Made by a program: the position numbers and the translations under genes
Part shown: positions 19,456 through 29,462 of the stretch, piece after piece
How positions within the stretch are numbered: the stretch's first letter is position 1
How the letters are laid out: every line of letters starts with the position of its first letter
DNA from: Defluviitaleaceae bacterium
GTDB taxonomy: Bacteria; Bacillota; Clostridia; Lachnospirales; WRAX01
Length of the DNA: 64,000 bases
Direction of reading: 5' to 3'
Assembly (NCBI GenBank): GCA_009784615.1
Contig: WRBJ01000002.1
Location: 62,001-126,000, forward strand
The notes under the pieces: generated by a model
Seen by the model: only the letters and a program-made list of their open reading frames with translations
The model's database searches: none
What the model was told of the DNA's origin: nothing

Positions 19456-20217
19456 ATGCAAATGGTGGGTGTAGGAAAAAGCCATATAGGGCAGGTTAGA
19501 AGTCAAAATCAAGATGCCATTTTTATTTGCAATGATGGCTTGCCGCCGCTTGCAAATCTTTATATTGTGGCGGATGGGCTAGGTGGGCATAGTAGCGGCG
19601 AAGTAGCAAGCCGCCGTGCTACAGAGGCATTTTGCAGTTTTTTTAACAGCTTTGTTTGTGATGACGAAAATTTGTCAAAACCACCGCAAAATGTGTTGGC
19701 AGAGGCTTTGGCATATGCTAATCTGCAAGTATACGATGATTCCATAAAGAACAAAGAACACGAAGGAATGGGGACGACCTTTTCTGCGGCAACAATTGTG
19801 CAAGGCAATTTACATTTTGTACACGTTGGTGACAGCCGCATTTATCTTGTGGGGAATGATGGCGGCATTATACAAATGACAACAGACCATTTATCCATTA
19901 CAGCAGAACTTTTAGAGCAGGGATTAATAACACAGGAAGAAGCAAGAAAATATCCCGCAACCGTATTATCTAGGGCAATTGGAACAGATACCGCAGTCGA
20001 GATTGATATTGGGCAATCGTCGCTAGATGGTATGAAATATGTAGTTTTATGCAGTGATGGACTGTATAATATGTTAGACGACAATCAAATATCGAAAATT
20101 ATTAATGAAGAAAATAATTTGGAAGAAATGGCGAAAAAACTGACCAAAGCAGCGAATGCCGCAGGCGGTCTTGACAATATTTCGGTAATAGTGATAGGGT
20201 GGGGTGATGTATTATGA
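19456..20217 (+). CDS. PP2C-family Ser/Thr phosphatase (PrpC/Stp-like)
   Basis: VRSQNQDAIFI, VADGLGGHSSGEVAS, HVGDSRIYL, LCSDGLYNML, DNISVI. Confidence 0.95.
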   Translation: MQMVGVGKSHIGQVRSQNQDAIFICNDGLPPLANLYIVADGLGGHSSGEVASRRATEAFCSFFNSFVCDDENLSKPPQNVLAEALAYANLQVYDDSIKNKEHEGMGTTFSAATIVQGNLHFVHVGDSRIYLVGNDGGIIQMTTDHLSITAELLEQGLITQEEARKYPATVLSRAIGTDTAVEIDIGQSSLDGMKYVVLCSDGLYNMLDDNQISKIINEENNLEEMAKKLTKAANAAGGLDNISVIVIGWGDVL

Positions 20218-22271
20218 TTTTATCTATCGGTAGTATTATTTCGGGAAGATATGAGATTTTAGAACAAATTGGCTCTGGTGGAATGTCCTATGTTTATCGG
20301 GCTTTAGACACAAAATTGCAACGTGATGTAACATTTAAGGTGTTGCGGGAAGAGTATGTAACCGATGCAAACTTTTTGGCACGCTTCGATACAGAAGCAC
20401 GTGCGGTCGCCAGCCTTAACCATCCAAACATCGTTAATGTATACGACGTTGGGCGTGAAGACGACATTAAATATATTGTAATGGAATATGTGCACGGCAA
20501 AACCCTTAAAGAACTGATTAACGAACGTGCACCTTTTTCTAACGAAATTATGCTTGGTGTTGCCGAGCAAATTACGCTTGCGCTTGTTCACGCTCACGAA
20601 AATGGCATTGTGCATAAGGATATAAAGCCCCAAAATATTTTGGTGATGAGCAATGGCACGGTAAAAGTAACAGATTTTGGCATTGCTGACGATAAAAATT
20701 CGCGTCGGGCTATTGTTGAAGAAGGCTCGACAATGGGTAGCGTGCATTATATTTCACCCGAAGCGGCAAGCTCTGCGGAAGTTGACCCTAGAAGCGACCT
20801 ATATTCGCTTGGCATTACTATGTTCGAGATGATGACGGGTGTTTTGCCTTTTGACAGCGAGGATGTTGACGAGATACCTGTTATGCATATGGAAGCTCCG
20901 CTACCAAGCATAACCAAATTTAACCCCCAAACTTTGCCAAAGGTGCGGGAGATAATTGTAAAATTAACTAGCAAAGCAACTTATAAGCGTTATCAAAGCG
21001 CAAACTCTTTATATAAAGATATTCAGCAAGCGATACATGAATGTGCGAAATATCAACAATTAGAGGCTGGTGATGAAGGCGGAGGTGAACGTTATCAAGC
21101 CCGTCATCAAAATGACACGCCTGCACCACGCAAGCCGCAACCACGACCACGAAAAACCGAAAAAGACAAATTGCGTGACAAAATTTTTATAACAGGCGGA
21201 ATTGCCGCCGCAGTGGTTGTTTTGGTTGGCTTGGGTTTTTTGATAAGCTGGATTGTTGGGCTTTTTGGCGATGATGATACAGATATGGTTTTTGTACCTA
21301 TGCTTGATGGTATGCATATTGATGCCGTGCGTGATTTGGGTCTGACCCTTGACGAATCCTTTGAATACAGCGATGATGTAGGCTTTAATTATATAATCTG
21401 GTCTAGTATTGTCGAGGCGGGTTATATGGAAATTGGGGCTAATGTTGAAGTTGTAATTTCGCAGGGTTCGGAAGATGACCAAAGAATCACAGTGCCTGAC
21501 ATTACAGGGCTTTCTATCACTGCCGCACGTGATATTATAACAAATTTAGGACTACAGCTTAATGAAGAAGAAGCAATTTTTTCGCTTACTGTGCCTGAAA
21601 ATCATATAATATCGCAAAACCCTGCATATCCCGAAGAAGTACCGTTTGGCACAGCTATATATATTGTGTGGAGCTTGGGGCAGGAAACGCAGATGGCCAC
21701 CGTGCCTAATTTGATAAGCCTAACACAATTACAAGCACAATCGCAAATTTTGGCGGCAGGGTTGACTTTAGGCGAGGTTTCTGTGGAACAAGACGCAGTT
21801 TTCCCTGCTGGAACGGTAATCCGTCAATCTGTACCAGCTAATCAATTGCGCCATAATGGCACAGCGATTGATATTACGATTTCAAACGGAAATATTCCGG
21901 TTGAAGGTGCCGAACCTACAACGCCACCAGTAGAAACGATAACTACACCGCCTACAGAGCAACCAACGACCGAGCCGCCTACCGAAGCACCAACGCAACC
22001 TAATGGCGAAGACCCAACCGAGCCAGACGAGCCAACAACACCCGTGATTTCGACACGTGTTGTACCGCTTAATCCTGTTTTGCCTGAAGGGGAGGTGTCG
22101 AATTTGACATTTGCACGCCGCAATCCTGACGGCAGTTTGACGACCATAGCAAGCAGAACTGCAACGCCTGATGATATGCCGTGGAGCATTACCGTGCAAG
22201 GTAGCGGAACGGTTGAGTTTGTGCTACTTGTTAATGGTGTAGAGTTTTCGCAGGTGATAAATTTTGATTAA
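20214..22271 (+). CDS. Ser/Thr protein kinase with PASTA repeats (PknB/PrkC-like)
   Basis: IVHKDIKPQNILV, DFGIAD; TM segment; three PASTA-like repeats; Thr/Pro-rich linker (EPTTPPVETITTPPTEQPTTEPP) and extra C-terminal domain. Confidence 0.95.
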   Translation: MILSIGSIISGRYEILEQIGSGGMSYVYRALDTKLQRDVTFKVLREEYVTDANFLARFDTEARAVASLNHPNIVNVYDVGREDDIKYIVMEYVHGKTLKELINERAPFSNEIMLGVAEQITLALVHAHENGIVHKDIKPQNILVMSNGTVKVTDFGIADDKNSRRAIVEEGSTMGSVHYISPEAASSAEVDPRSDLYSLGITMFEMMTGVLPFDSEDVDEIPVMHMEAPLPSITKFNPQTLPKVREIIVKLTSKATYKRYQSANSLYKDIQQAIHECAKYQQLEAGDEGGGERYQARHQNDTPAPRKPQPRPRKTEKDKLRDKIFITGGIAAAVVVLVGLGFLISWIVGLFGDDDTDMVFVPMLDGMHIDAVRDLGLTLDESFEYSDDVGFNYIIWSSIVEAGYMEIGANVEVVISQGSEDDQRITVPDITGLSITAARDIITNLGLQLNEEEAIFSLTVPENHIISQNPAYPEEVPFGTAIYIVWSLGQETQMATVPNLISLTQLQAQSQILAAGLTLGEVSVEQDAVFPAGTVIRQSVPANQLRHNGTAIDITISNGNIPVEGAEPTTPPVETITTPPTEQPTTEPPTEAPTQPNGEDPTEPDEPTTPVISTRVVPLNPVLPEGEVSNLTFARRNPDGSLTTIASRTATPDDMPWSITVQGSGTVEFVLLVNGVEFSQVINFD

Positions 22272-23136
22272 TTCTATATTGCAAGGAAGAATAACCAAAG
22301 GCGTTGGCGGATTGTATACAGTCGCAACGTCTTTTGGCGATTTTGCGTGTCGTGCTAGGGGGTTGTTTAAAAAGTACGAAATTACGCCTCTTGTAGGCGA
22401 TTTTGCAGAGATTTCTATTATTGACAAAGAAGCAAAAACGGGCTATGTGCAAGAATTGTTGCCAAGGCATAATGAGCTAATGCGACCAAAAGTGGCTAAT
22501 ATAGACCAAGTTATAGTGGTTTGCTCTATTCGTCCTGCGATAAATGTGCATATGCTAGATGCCTTTTTGATTAGCTGTGAGTTGCAAAATGTAGATGCTG
22601 TTTTGTGCATCAATAAGGTAGATTTGGATGCGGACGATAGCCATAAAGAGTTTATTAATGTATACGAAATGGCTAAATATAAGGTTATAGCAGTGTCGGC
22701 GCAAACGGGGCAAGGTACGGATGATTTGCGAGATTTACTGACAGGCAAAACAAGCATTTTTGCCGGAGCAAGCGGCGTTGGCAAATCCAGCATTATCAAC
22801 GCCCTTTTTTCTGATTTAGAACTGGCTACGGGTGGTTTAAGCGAGAAGATTGGGCGTGGTAAGCATACCACACGCCACACGTCGCTGATTAGGGTGGATG
22901 ATGATACCTATGTGGTGGATTCTCCAGGCTTTACATCCATCAGCATTGGAACGATTGCAAAGCGTGAATTGCAGGAATATTACCCCGAATTTGAGGCGTA
23001 TCGTTTTAGTTGTTTTTTCAATGCCTGCATACATATAACCGAGCCCGACTGTGCCGTAAAGCAACAAGTGGGCATTGCGATACACCCGAAAAGATATGAA
23101 CAGTATGCTAAATTTATAGATAAGGAGTGTCAATGA
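22264..23136 (+). CDS. rsgA: Ribosome small subunit-dependent GTPase A
   Basis: Circularly permuted GTPase: CINKVDLD, GASGVGKSSIINAL, DSPGFTS, CxxxxCxHxxxxxC-type tail (CFFNACIHITEPDCAV). Confidence 0.95.
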   Translation: MINSILQGRITKGVGGLYTVATSFGDFACRARGLFKKYEITPLVGDFAEISIIDKEAKTGYVQELLPRHNELMRPKVANIDQVIVVCSIRPAINVHMLDAFLISCELQNVDAVLCINKVDLDADDSHKEFINVYEMAKYKVIAVSAQTGQGTDDLRDLLTGKTSIFAGASGVGKSSIINALFSDLELATGGLSEKIGRGKHTTRHTSLIRVDDDTYVVDSPGFTSISIGTIAKRELQEYYPEFEAYRFSCFFNACIHITEPDCAVKQQVGIAIHPKRYEQYAKFIDKECQ

Positions 23137-23790
23137 ATGATACTTTCTCCATCAATTTTATCGGCAGACTTTGCTAGGTTAGGCGAAGGTTTGCAACAGA
23201 TTGCTACAGGCGGTGCAAAATATGTACATCTTGATGTAATGGACGGGCATTTTGTACCAAATATTTCCTTTGGAATACCTGTCATTGCTTCTTTGCGCAA
23301 ATTTGCTGACGAAGCAGGACTTGAGCTTATTTTTGATACGCATTTAATGATAAGTGAACCAGAAAAATATATCGAAGATTTTGCAAAGGCTGGGGCGGAT
23401 ATTATTACCTTACACATCGAAGCCTGCAAAAGCGATTTAGAGGCATTGGCGATTGCGAAAAAAATACGCAATTTGGGCAAAAAGACGGGTATTGCGATAA
23501 ATCCCGCAACGCCGATTGAACAAATTGCCACAATTGTAGGAGAATTTGATATGGTGCTTGTAATGAGTGTTGTGCCGGGTTTTGGCGGACAGGGATTTAT
23601 GGCGGAAACCCTATCAAAAACCCAATTTTTGCGTCAAAACTATCCCGAAATTGATATACAAATGGACGGCGGCATTACCCTTTTAAACCTACAATTAACC
23701 CTTGACGCTGGCGCAAATGTTATTGTTGTAGGCTCTGCGATTTTTGGCAAAGATGATGTAACTGCCGAAACAGCAAAATATTTACAGTAG
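23137..23790 (+). CDS. rpe: Ribulose-phosphate 3-epimerase
   Basis: LSPSILSADFARLGEG, VHLDVMDGHFVPNISFG, VMSVVPGFGGQ, MDGGI. Confidence 0.97.
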   Translation: MILSPSILSADFARLGEGLQQIATGGAKYVHLDVMDGHFVPNISFGIPVIASLRKFADEAGLELIFDTHLMISEPEKYIEDFAKAGADIITLHIEACKSDLEALAIAKKIRNLGKKTGIAINPATPIEQIATIVGEFDMVLVMSVVPGFGGQGFMAETLSKTQFLRQNYPEIDIQMDGGITLLNLQLTLDAGANVIVVGSAIFGKDDVTAETAKYLQ

Positions 23791-23800
23791 GAGAAAGTAT

Positions 23801-24565
23801 ATGCAAAAATGGGAAATGGCGGCAAGAGATTTTGTTGATAATTGCAGCTTTAAAAGCGATATTGACGCTGTGATTTTAACAGGAAACTATGCTTCGGGCA
23901 ATGCGGACGAATTTTCGGATGTTGATTTGGATATTGTGTTAAATGACAATGTTGATTGGCGTGAACGCGGCAATAAGCGGGTTAATGGCTTTTTAATTGA
24001 ATATTTTGCAAATCCTGTGCGACAGATTAAGAAATACATAGATGATGCCCATAATGTTGCGCAAATTGCCGATATAAATATGCTACTTAGTGGCATTGTG
24101 CTTTTTGATAAAAATAATACTGTAGATGAGCTGATTAAATACTGCAAGCAAAAATTGGCGGAAGATTTTCCTAAAATGAGCGAATTTCATATGAAAATGG
24201 GATTGTATCATTTGTGGGATAGTTTTGACGAGCTGGGCAAAGCATATGCGACTAATTCGGCTGATTTTACGGCGCAGTTTTGGTATTTTGTTAAATATGC
24301 TTTTGAATTTTATTCACGTTACAAATGTTGCCCTGTGCCTAATTTTCCTAAATTATACAGATGGTTGACGGATGATAGTTATTTTAACAAATATGGTTAT
24401 CCTGTTCATAAAGATGAAGAATTTGTGCAGATGATTAAAAGGGCTTTTGAGTGTGTGGCAGATGCTGATGAAATGCACGATTTAACAGAGGAAATTTACC
24501 ACCATATAGTCAACAATATGGGAGGATTTGACATCAATGATTTTGACTTACGTGGAAGGTTATGA
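23801..24565 (+). CDS. Pol-beta-fold nucleotidyltransferase domain protein
   Basis: ILTGNYASGNADEFSDVDLDIVL matches G-S/N-x-A-x-G...S-D-x-D-L nucleotidyltransferase motif. Confidence 0.75.
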   Translation: MQKWEMAARDFVDNCSFKSDIDAVILTGNYASGNADEFSDVDLDIVLNDNVDWRERGNKRVNGFLIEYFANPVRQIKKYIDDAHNVAQIADINMLLSGIVLFDKNNTVDELIKYCKQKLAEDFPKMSEFHMKMGLYHLWDSFDELGKAYATNSADFTAQFWYFVKYAFEFYSRYKCCPVPNFPKLYRWLTDDSYFNKYGYPVHKDEEFVQMIKRAFECVADADEMHDLTEEIYHHIVNNMGGFDINDFDLRGRL

Positions 24566-25022
24566 AATTAGAATATTAAACCCTGATGATTATGACGTTG
24601 TGGCTAAAGTTTATGAAACTAATAAAAATTATTTAGATACATACGAAAAAGACATATCACCGCAAAAGTATTTTTTGACGACTTGGGAGCGATTGGTGGA
24701 TGGATATGATGCGGTATGGCAATTGTTTTTTGCTTTATGCAAAGATGGTTTTACGGTGGCGGTTGTAGAGATTTTGCCGCATTTTCCCAATCAAGGCGTG
24801 CTTTGGTTTAGCGAAATAATAATACACGGAGATGTAAAGGGCTGTGGACTGGGTTCAAAAATTGTAAAAGCTGTGATTGAAGCGGTGCGTAAAGACGGCG
24901 GACATAATCAAATAAAGCTGGGCATAGCTAAGGAAAACCCCGACGCAAAAATATTTTGGCAAAAAATGGGCTTTATCATTGAACAAGAATATGATGATAT
25001 GATAGGGCTTTATTGCATATAA
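24537..25022 (+). CDS. GNAT-family N-acetyltransferase
   Basis: GDVKGCGLGSKIVKAVIEAVRK acetyl-CoA motif; IAKENPDAKIFWQKMGF. Confidence 0.85.
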   Translation: MILTYVEGYEIRILNPDDYDVVAKVYETNKNYLDTYEKDISPQKYFLTTWERLVDGYDAVWQLFFALCKDGFTVAVVEILPHFPNQGVLWFSEIIIHGDVKGCGLGSKIVKAVIEAVRKDGGHNQIKLGIAKENPDAKIFWQKMGFIIEQEYDDMIGLYCI

Positions 25023-25039
25023 TGCCAAGGGGTGTTTTT

Positions 25040-25198
25040 ATGAAACGACCAGTGCGCCCTGCGGCTTTTCGCCGTGTTTGGGGTTTGGCTATGATGTGTA
25101 TGGCGGCGGGTATGGTTTTTGCTTGGTTCTTCTTGGTTTTTTCCTTTGTTTTGGCGGCTTTGCTTGTTGTGGGTGGGTTTTATTTTCTTTTTATGTAG
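25040..25198 (+). CDS. Small membrane protein of unknown function (52 aa)
   Basis: MKRPVRPAAFRRVWGLAMMCMAAGMVFAWFFLVFSFVLAALLVVGGFYFLFM: basic N-terminus then hydrophobic helices. Confidence 0.5.
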   Translation: MKRPVRPAAFRRVWGLAMMCMAAGMVFAWFFLVFSFVLAALLVVGGFYFLFM

Positions 25199-25237
25199 GG
25201 TGTAATAAAAAATTTTTATATTTTTGTAAAGTTTTGC

Positions 25238-25266
25238 TTGACAAAGGTGGATTAATGTGGTAGTAT
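25238..25266 (+). promoter_or_regulatory. cspA-like promoter
   Basis: TTGACA (25238-25243), 17 bp, TAGTAT (25261-25266), then a ~55-nt leader. Confidence 0.75.
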
Positions 25267-25327
25267 GACGGAGTATAGAGCGAAAAGCTCACAAAAGTAT
25301 TTTTTTCACTATCTAGGAGGATGTAAC

Positions 25328-25528
25328 ATGAAAAACGGCACAGTTAAATGGTTCAACGCGGAAAAAGGTTTCGGTTTTATCTCTGTTGAGGGCGAAGACG
25401 ATGTTTTCGTACACTTTTCAGCTATCAACACTGATGGCTATAAAACCCTTGAAGAAGGTCAAGAGGTAGAATTTGAAGTTGTAGATGGCGCAAAAGGACC
25501 TCAAGCTGCCAATGTTTCTCGTATCTAA
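25328..25528 (+). CDS. Cold-shock domain protein
   Basis: [33 protein letters not shown] (RNP1/RNP2); ORF-track start moved in to the ATG behind aggagg. Confidence 0.97.
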   Translation: MKNGTVKWFNAEKGFGFISVEGEDDVFVHFSAINTDGYKTLEEGQEVEFEVVDGAKGPQAANVSRI

Positions 25529-25614
25529 TTTAAGAGCGAAAAACCAATTTGCTTTTAAATTCACATAGTAAAACACTTAGTTTGGTTTTGATATAGTGGT
25601 TTATAAAGCACAGT

Positions 25615-25650
25615 GCCTCCCTATGGCAAACCGTAGGGAGGCTTTTATTA
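25615..25650 (+). terminator. Strong hairpin plus U-rich tract just upstream of purK
   Basis: gcctccctatgg-caaa-ccgtagggaggc followed by ttttatta. Confidence 0.75.
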
Positions 25651-25665
25651 TACAGGAGGATGAAA

Positions 25666-26832
25666 ATGAATACAAATACACCACTTGCTACAAAGATTGG
25701 TATTATTGGCGGCGGTCAGCTTGGTAAGATGATGATATTGGAGGCTAAAAAGATGGGTTTTTACATCAATGTGCTTGACCCTGACCATACTTGCCCGTCA
25801 TCCAGCATTTGCGACACGCTAATTGTGGGCGGTCTTAAAGACCGTGATGCTATTTTAAAACTTGCCGAAATTTCTGATGTTATAACATATGAAATTGAAC
25901 ATATAAATGTGGATGCATTGTACGAGATTGAAAAAAGTGGAAAACCCGTGTATCCAACGCCTGCAAGCCTTGCGGTTATTCAAAACAAGCTATCGCAAAA
26001 GCGTACTTTGCTTGAAAAAGGCGTGCCTTGTCCCGATTTGATGGAGGTCAACAGCGTGAAAGATTTGCTTGAGGCTGGTGAAAAATTTGGCTATCCTATG
26101 ATGGTTAAGGCTTGTTTGGGCGGGTATGATGGCAAAGGCAATTTCTTGTTGCGCTCTGCTGACGGGGCGCAAGAGGCATTTGATGCTTTGGGTGGTAGTA
26201 AAACCCCGCTAATGGTGGAATCTTTTGTGGATTTTGAAATGGAAATTTCTGTGCTTGCTTGCCGTGGGCAAAATGGCGATATTGCTGTTTATCCAGTTGC
26301 GCAAAACGACCACAAAAACGAAGTGCTGGATTTAACACGTGTGCCTGCAAATATTTCCTCGGAAATAAGCCAAAAGGCGATGGACGTTGCTCGCAGGGTT
26401 ATGGAAATCTTTGGCGGCGTTGGTATGTTTTGCGTCGAAATGTTTGTAACAAAAGACGGCGGCATTAGCGTTAATGAAATAGCCCCAAGACCGCATAATA
26501 GTGGACATTATACTATAGAGGGATGCTCGTCAAGCCAATTTGACAATCATATACGTGCGGTGGCTGGCTTGCCGCTTGGTTGTACAAAACTGATAAAACC
26601 GACCGTGATGAAAAATATTCTAGGAGAAGAAGGCGAAAACGGCAAAGCGGTGGTAACAGGTGCCGATAAAGTGCTTGCAATTGCTGGCGCAAAACTGCAT
26701 ATTTACGGAAAAGCAGAAACGGTGCCAAAGCGCAAAATGGGTCATATAACCGTAACAGCAGACACGCTTGATGAAGCTGTAAAGCTGGCTAACCAAGCAC
26801 ATTTGGATTTGAAGATAAAAGGTGGTAAATAG
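25666..26832 (+). CDS. purK: 5-(carboxyamino)imidazole ribonucleotide synthase
   Basis: [24 protein letters not shown]-grasp; [31 protein letters not shown]. Confidence 0.96.
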   Translation: MNTNTPLATKIGIIGGGQLGKMMILEAKKMGFYINVLDPDHTCPSSSICDTLIVGGLKDRDAILKLAEISDVITYEIEHINVDALYEIEKSGKPVYPTPASLAVIQNKLSQKRTLLEKGVPCPDLMEVNSVKDLLEAGEKFGYPMMVKACLGGYDGKGNFLLRSADGAQEAFDALGGSKTPLMVESFVDFEMEISVLACRGQNGDIAVYPVAQNDHKNEVLDLTRVPANISSEISQKAMDVARRVMEIFGGVGMFCVEMFVTKDGGISVNEIAPRPHNSGHYTIEGCSSSQFDNHIRAVAGLPLGCTKLIKPTVMKNILGEEGENGKAVVTGADKVLAIAGAKLHIYGKAETVPKRKMGHITVTADTLDEAVKLANQAHLDLKIKGGK

Positions 26833-26833
26833 T

Positions 26834-27349
26834 ATGAAAAAGGTTGCAATAATAATGGGAAGTGATTCCGACTTGCCAATAATGAGTGGTGCGGCAGATA
26901 TTTTAGGGCAATTGGGTGTGCCATATGAACTTACGGTTGTGTCGGCACACCGCACACCACAGCGTATGTTTGATTTTGCCAAAGATGCCGTAAACAATGG
27001 CTTTGGTGTTATTATAGCAGGGGCTGGCGGTGCGGCGCATTTACCAGGTATGGTAGCGTCTATTACACCGTTGCCTGTTGTTGGTGTGCCGGTAAAATCT
27101 GCTAATTTAAGCGGATGGGACAGCCTTTTATCCATTGTGCAAATGCCACCTGGCATACCTGTTGCAACGGTTGCTGTTAATGGTGCATTAAATGCTGGCT
27201 TGCTTGCGGCAAAGATTTTGGCAACGGGCGATAAGGGACTGCTTGCAAAGATAGCTGATTATGCCGCAGGGCTTGAAAAAATGGTGCTGACAAAAGCCGA
27301 AAAGCTCGAAAATATAGGGTTTGGAGAGTATTTGGATTTGATGAAGTAA
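26834..27349 (+). CDS. purE: 5-(carboxyamino)imidazole ribonucleotide mutase
   Basis: [35 protein letters not shown]. Confidence 0.97.
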   Translation: MKKVAIIMGSDSDLPIMSGAADILGQLGVPYELTVVSAHRTPQRMFDFAKDAVNNGFGVIIAGAGGAAHLPGMVASITPLPVVGVPVKSANLSGWDSLLSIVQMPPGIPVATVAVNGALNAGLLAAKILATGDKGLLAKIADYAAGLEKMVLTKAEKLENIGFGEYLDLMK

Positions 27350-27362
27350 AGATAATTTTGAT

Positions 27363-27739
27363 AACGAGTAAGACGGGCAATTGCGCTAATGTTATGCATT
27401 GGTGAGGAAAGTCCGAGCTCCGCAGGGCAGGATGCCGTGTAACGCACGGCGAGGGCGACCTTAGGGATAGTGCAACAGAAATAAACCGCCCAGCACACTT
27501 ACGCCTCTTTAGGCATATAGTGTGCTGGGTAAGGTTGGAAAGGTGTGGTAAGAGCGCACCGCACCGTTGGCAACAATGGTGGCATATGTAAACCCCATCC
27601 GGTGCAAGGGAGAAAGCGCAAAGGGCTGCCCGCCCTGCTTTCGTAGTTCCGCAACAGCCACGCTGGCAACAGGTGGCGCAGATAGATGATTGCCGCACGC
27701 TATGCGTGATACAAAACTCGGCTTATAGTCTTGCTCGTT
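27363..27739 (+). ncRNA. rnpB: RNase P RNA (bacterial type A-like)
   Basis: gaggaaagtccgagctccgcagggcaggatgcc...gagggcgaccttagggatagtgcaacagaaataaaccgcc; P1 pairing aacgagtaagac/gtcttgctcgtt. Confidence 0.96.
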
Positions 27740-27774
27740 ATTTTATTAGAATGTATTAGGCAAACTTTTTCGAT

Positions 27775-29334
27775 TTACAAACTAACAACCTCCGTTGCTA
27801 TATTTCTGCAAAATTCCGCATCGTGTTCTACAAAAACCATTGTAGGCTTTAGTGCAATAATCGCTTCACTTAATTGTTTGCGAAAATATATATCGGTGAA
27901 ATTTAACGGTTCGTCCAAAATAAGCAAATTATGTGGGGTGGCAAGTGATTTGGCAATATCAATCTTCTTGCGTTCGCCATCGCTCATAAAATGCCAAGGT
28001 CTTTGTACATAATCCACTTTTAAATCAAAAACCGTCAGCAAATACTTAAATTTTTCCATAGCATCTTTATTATTTTCCAAAGTTTCGTAATAATTTTCGC
28101 AAAATATTGGGATTTGCTTGCTATAGCTAATTTGCAAGGCTTTGTTAATATGCAAACTGCCTTGTTGCAGACCGGTTTGCCCTGTAATAATGTTTAGTAG
28201 CGTACTTTTACCCGTGCCGTTTGCTCCGCTTATTAAAACCCTATCATTAGCACTAATTTCGAACGAAAGCCCTTTAAACAAGAATTTGTCTAAATAAGCA
28301 AAGTCTAAATTTTCGACAGCAATCATAACATCACCTTTAAAAGCAATTTGCGAAAACTGCAAAGGTCTTGTTTCTTCATAATTGGTAAGCATAGTGCTTA
28401 TTTTATCAATATTTTTAGTAATATTTTTTTCGGCAGTAATGGCACTTTTCATTATACGCAAAGACCTATTTCGGTTATGTCCCGCATAAGGATATTTTTT
28501 TGTATTTGAATTATCGGACCATTTTCTGCTATTTTCTGCCGCTTTTTCAAGTTGAACCATCTTATTTTCTAGGTTTTTCTTTTGGCGTTTTTCATATTCC
28601 TCATAATTATCTTTATTTGCCTTCCAACTGGTAAAATTACCTTTTTCGATGTAGATATTAGATTTATTTATGGATAATATGTGTTTTATAGTTTTATCCA
28701 AAAACTCTATATCGTGCGAAACAATAATATAACCTTGCTTTTTTTGTAGATAACTCGCCAAATCATTCCGCCCTTTGGCGTCAAGATGATTTGTGGGTTC
28801 GTCCAACAATACAAAATCGGGATTTTTTAAAAACAAAATGATTATCATAATTTTTGTTCTCTCGCCGCCCGAAAGCGTTTCCCAATCTCTGCGCAAAATT
28901 TCGCTGTTCAGTCCCATACGATAAAATTCTTTTTCAATGTCGGCTTCAATCGTACCTCCGCCATCTTCATAATATTTTGCTAATTTCTCAATATACAGTG
29001 GGTCGCTTGTTTGCTCATTTTTTTCATAATGTTTTATGGCATCCTCTGCGCTTTTAAATTTGCCCACATTTTCTTTAATAAAATCTGCAACATTCTCGTA
29101 TGTTCTATTTATGTCATATGGAAAAAGCTCCGTACTTACGCTAGAAGCGATTTGCCCGCCAGTGGGTTTTAATATGCCGTGTAGTAATTTTAATAATGTT
29201 GTTTTTCCTCTTGCGTTTCTGCCTATAAGCCCCAGTTTCCAAGATGCGTCAATCTCAAGATTTACATTATCAAAAAGTGGTGAATAGTAATCGCTATAAG
29301 CAAAGGTAAGATTGTGCAATATAAATTTACTCAT
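27775..29334 (-). CDS. ABC-F ATP-binding protein, Lsa-like (ribosome-protection type)
   Basis: Two ABC cassettes (GRNARGKTTLLKLLHG/LSGGERTK; SGANGTGKSTLLNIITG), no TM; overall style WKLGLIGRN...LDEPTNHLDAKGR, LDEPLNFTDIYFR, VEHDAEF resembles Lsa-type ABC-F. Confidence 0.85.
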   Translation of the reverse strand: MSKFILHNLTFAYSDYYSPLFDNVNLEIDASWKLGLIGRNARGKTTLLKLLHGILKPTGGQIASSVSTELFPYDINRTYENVADFIKENVGKFKSAEDAIKHYEKNEQTSDPLYIEKLAKYYEDGGGTIEADIEKEFYRMGLNSEILRRDWETLSGGERTKIMIIILFLKNPDFVLLDEPTNHLDAKGRNDLASYLQKKQGYIIVSHDIEFLDKTIKHILSINKSNIYIEKGNFTSWKANKDNYEEYEKRQKKNLENKMVQLEKAAENSRKWSDNSNTKKYPYAGHNRNRSLRIMKSAITAEKNITKNIDKISTMLTNYEETRPLQFSQIAFKGDVMIAVENLDFAYLDKFLFKGLSFEISANDRVLISGANGTGKSTLLNIITGQTGLQQGSLHINKALQISYSKQIPIFCENYYETLENNKDAMEKFKYLLTVFDLKVDYVQRPWHFMSDGERKKIDIAKSLATPHNLLILDEPLNFTDIYFRKQLSEAIIALKPTMVFVEHDAEFCRNIATEVVSL

Positions 29335-29357
29335 TTTATTCCTCCATTTCTGCAATC

Positions 29358-29385
29358 AAAAAGGACACAACCCAAAGTCGTGCCC
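29358..29385 (-). terminator. Attenuator terminator in the ABC-F leader
   Basis: Minus strand gggcacgac-tttgg-gttgtgtcc followed by ttttt; ends ~24 nt before the ABC-F ATG. Confidence 0.8.
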
Positions 29386-29462
29386 ATAATAAATTATTCA
29401 CGTCAAGTTGTTATTTCGACGCAACAAAATAACAATATATCTTGTGCGCCATATTCAGTTAG

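Noticed and set aside
27731-28012. 93-aa plus-strand ORF starting in the RNase P RNA 3' end
   Set aside because: Antisense to the ABC-F C-terminus and overlaps rnpB; no coding support.
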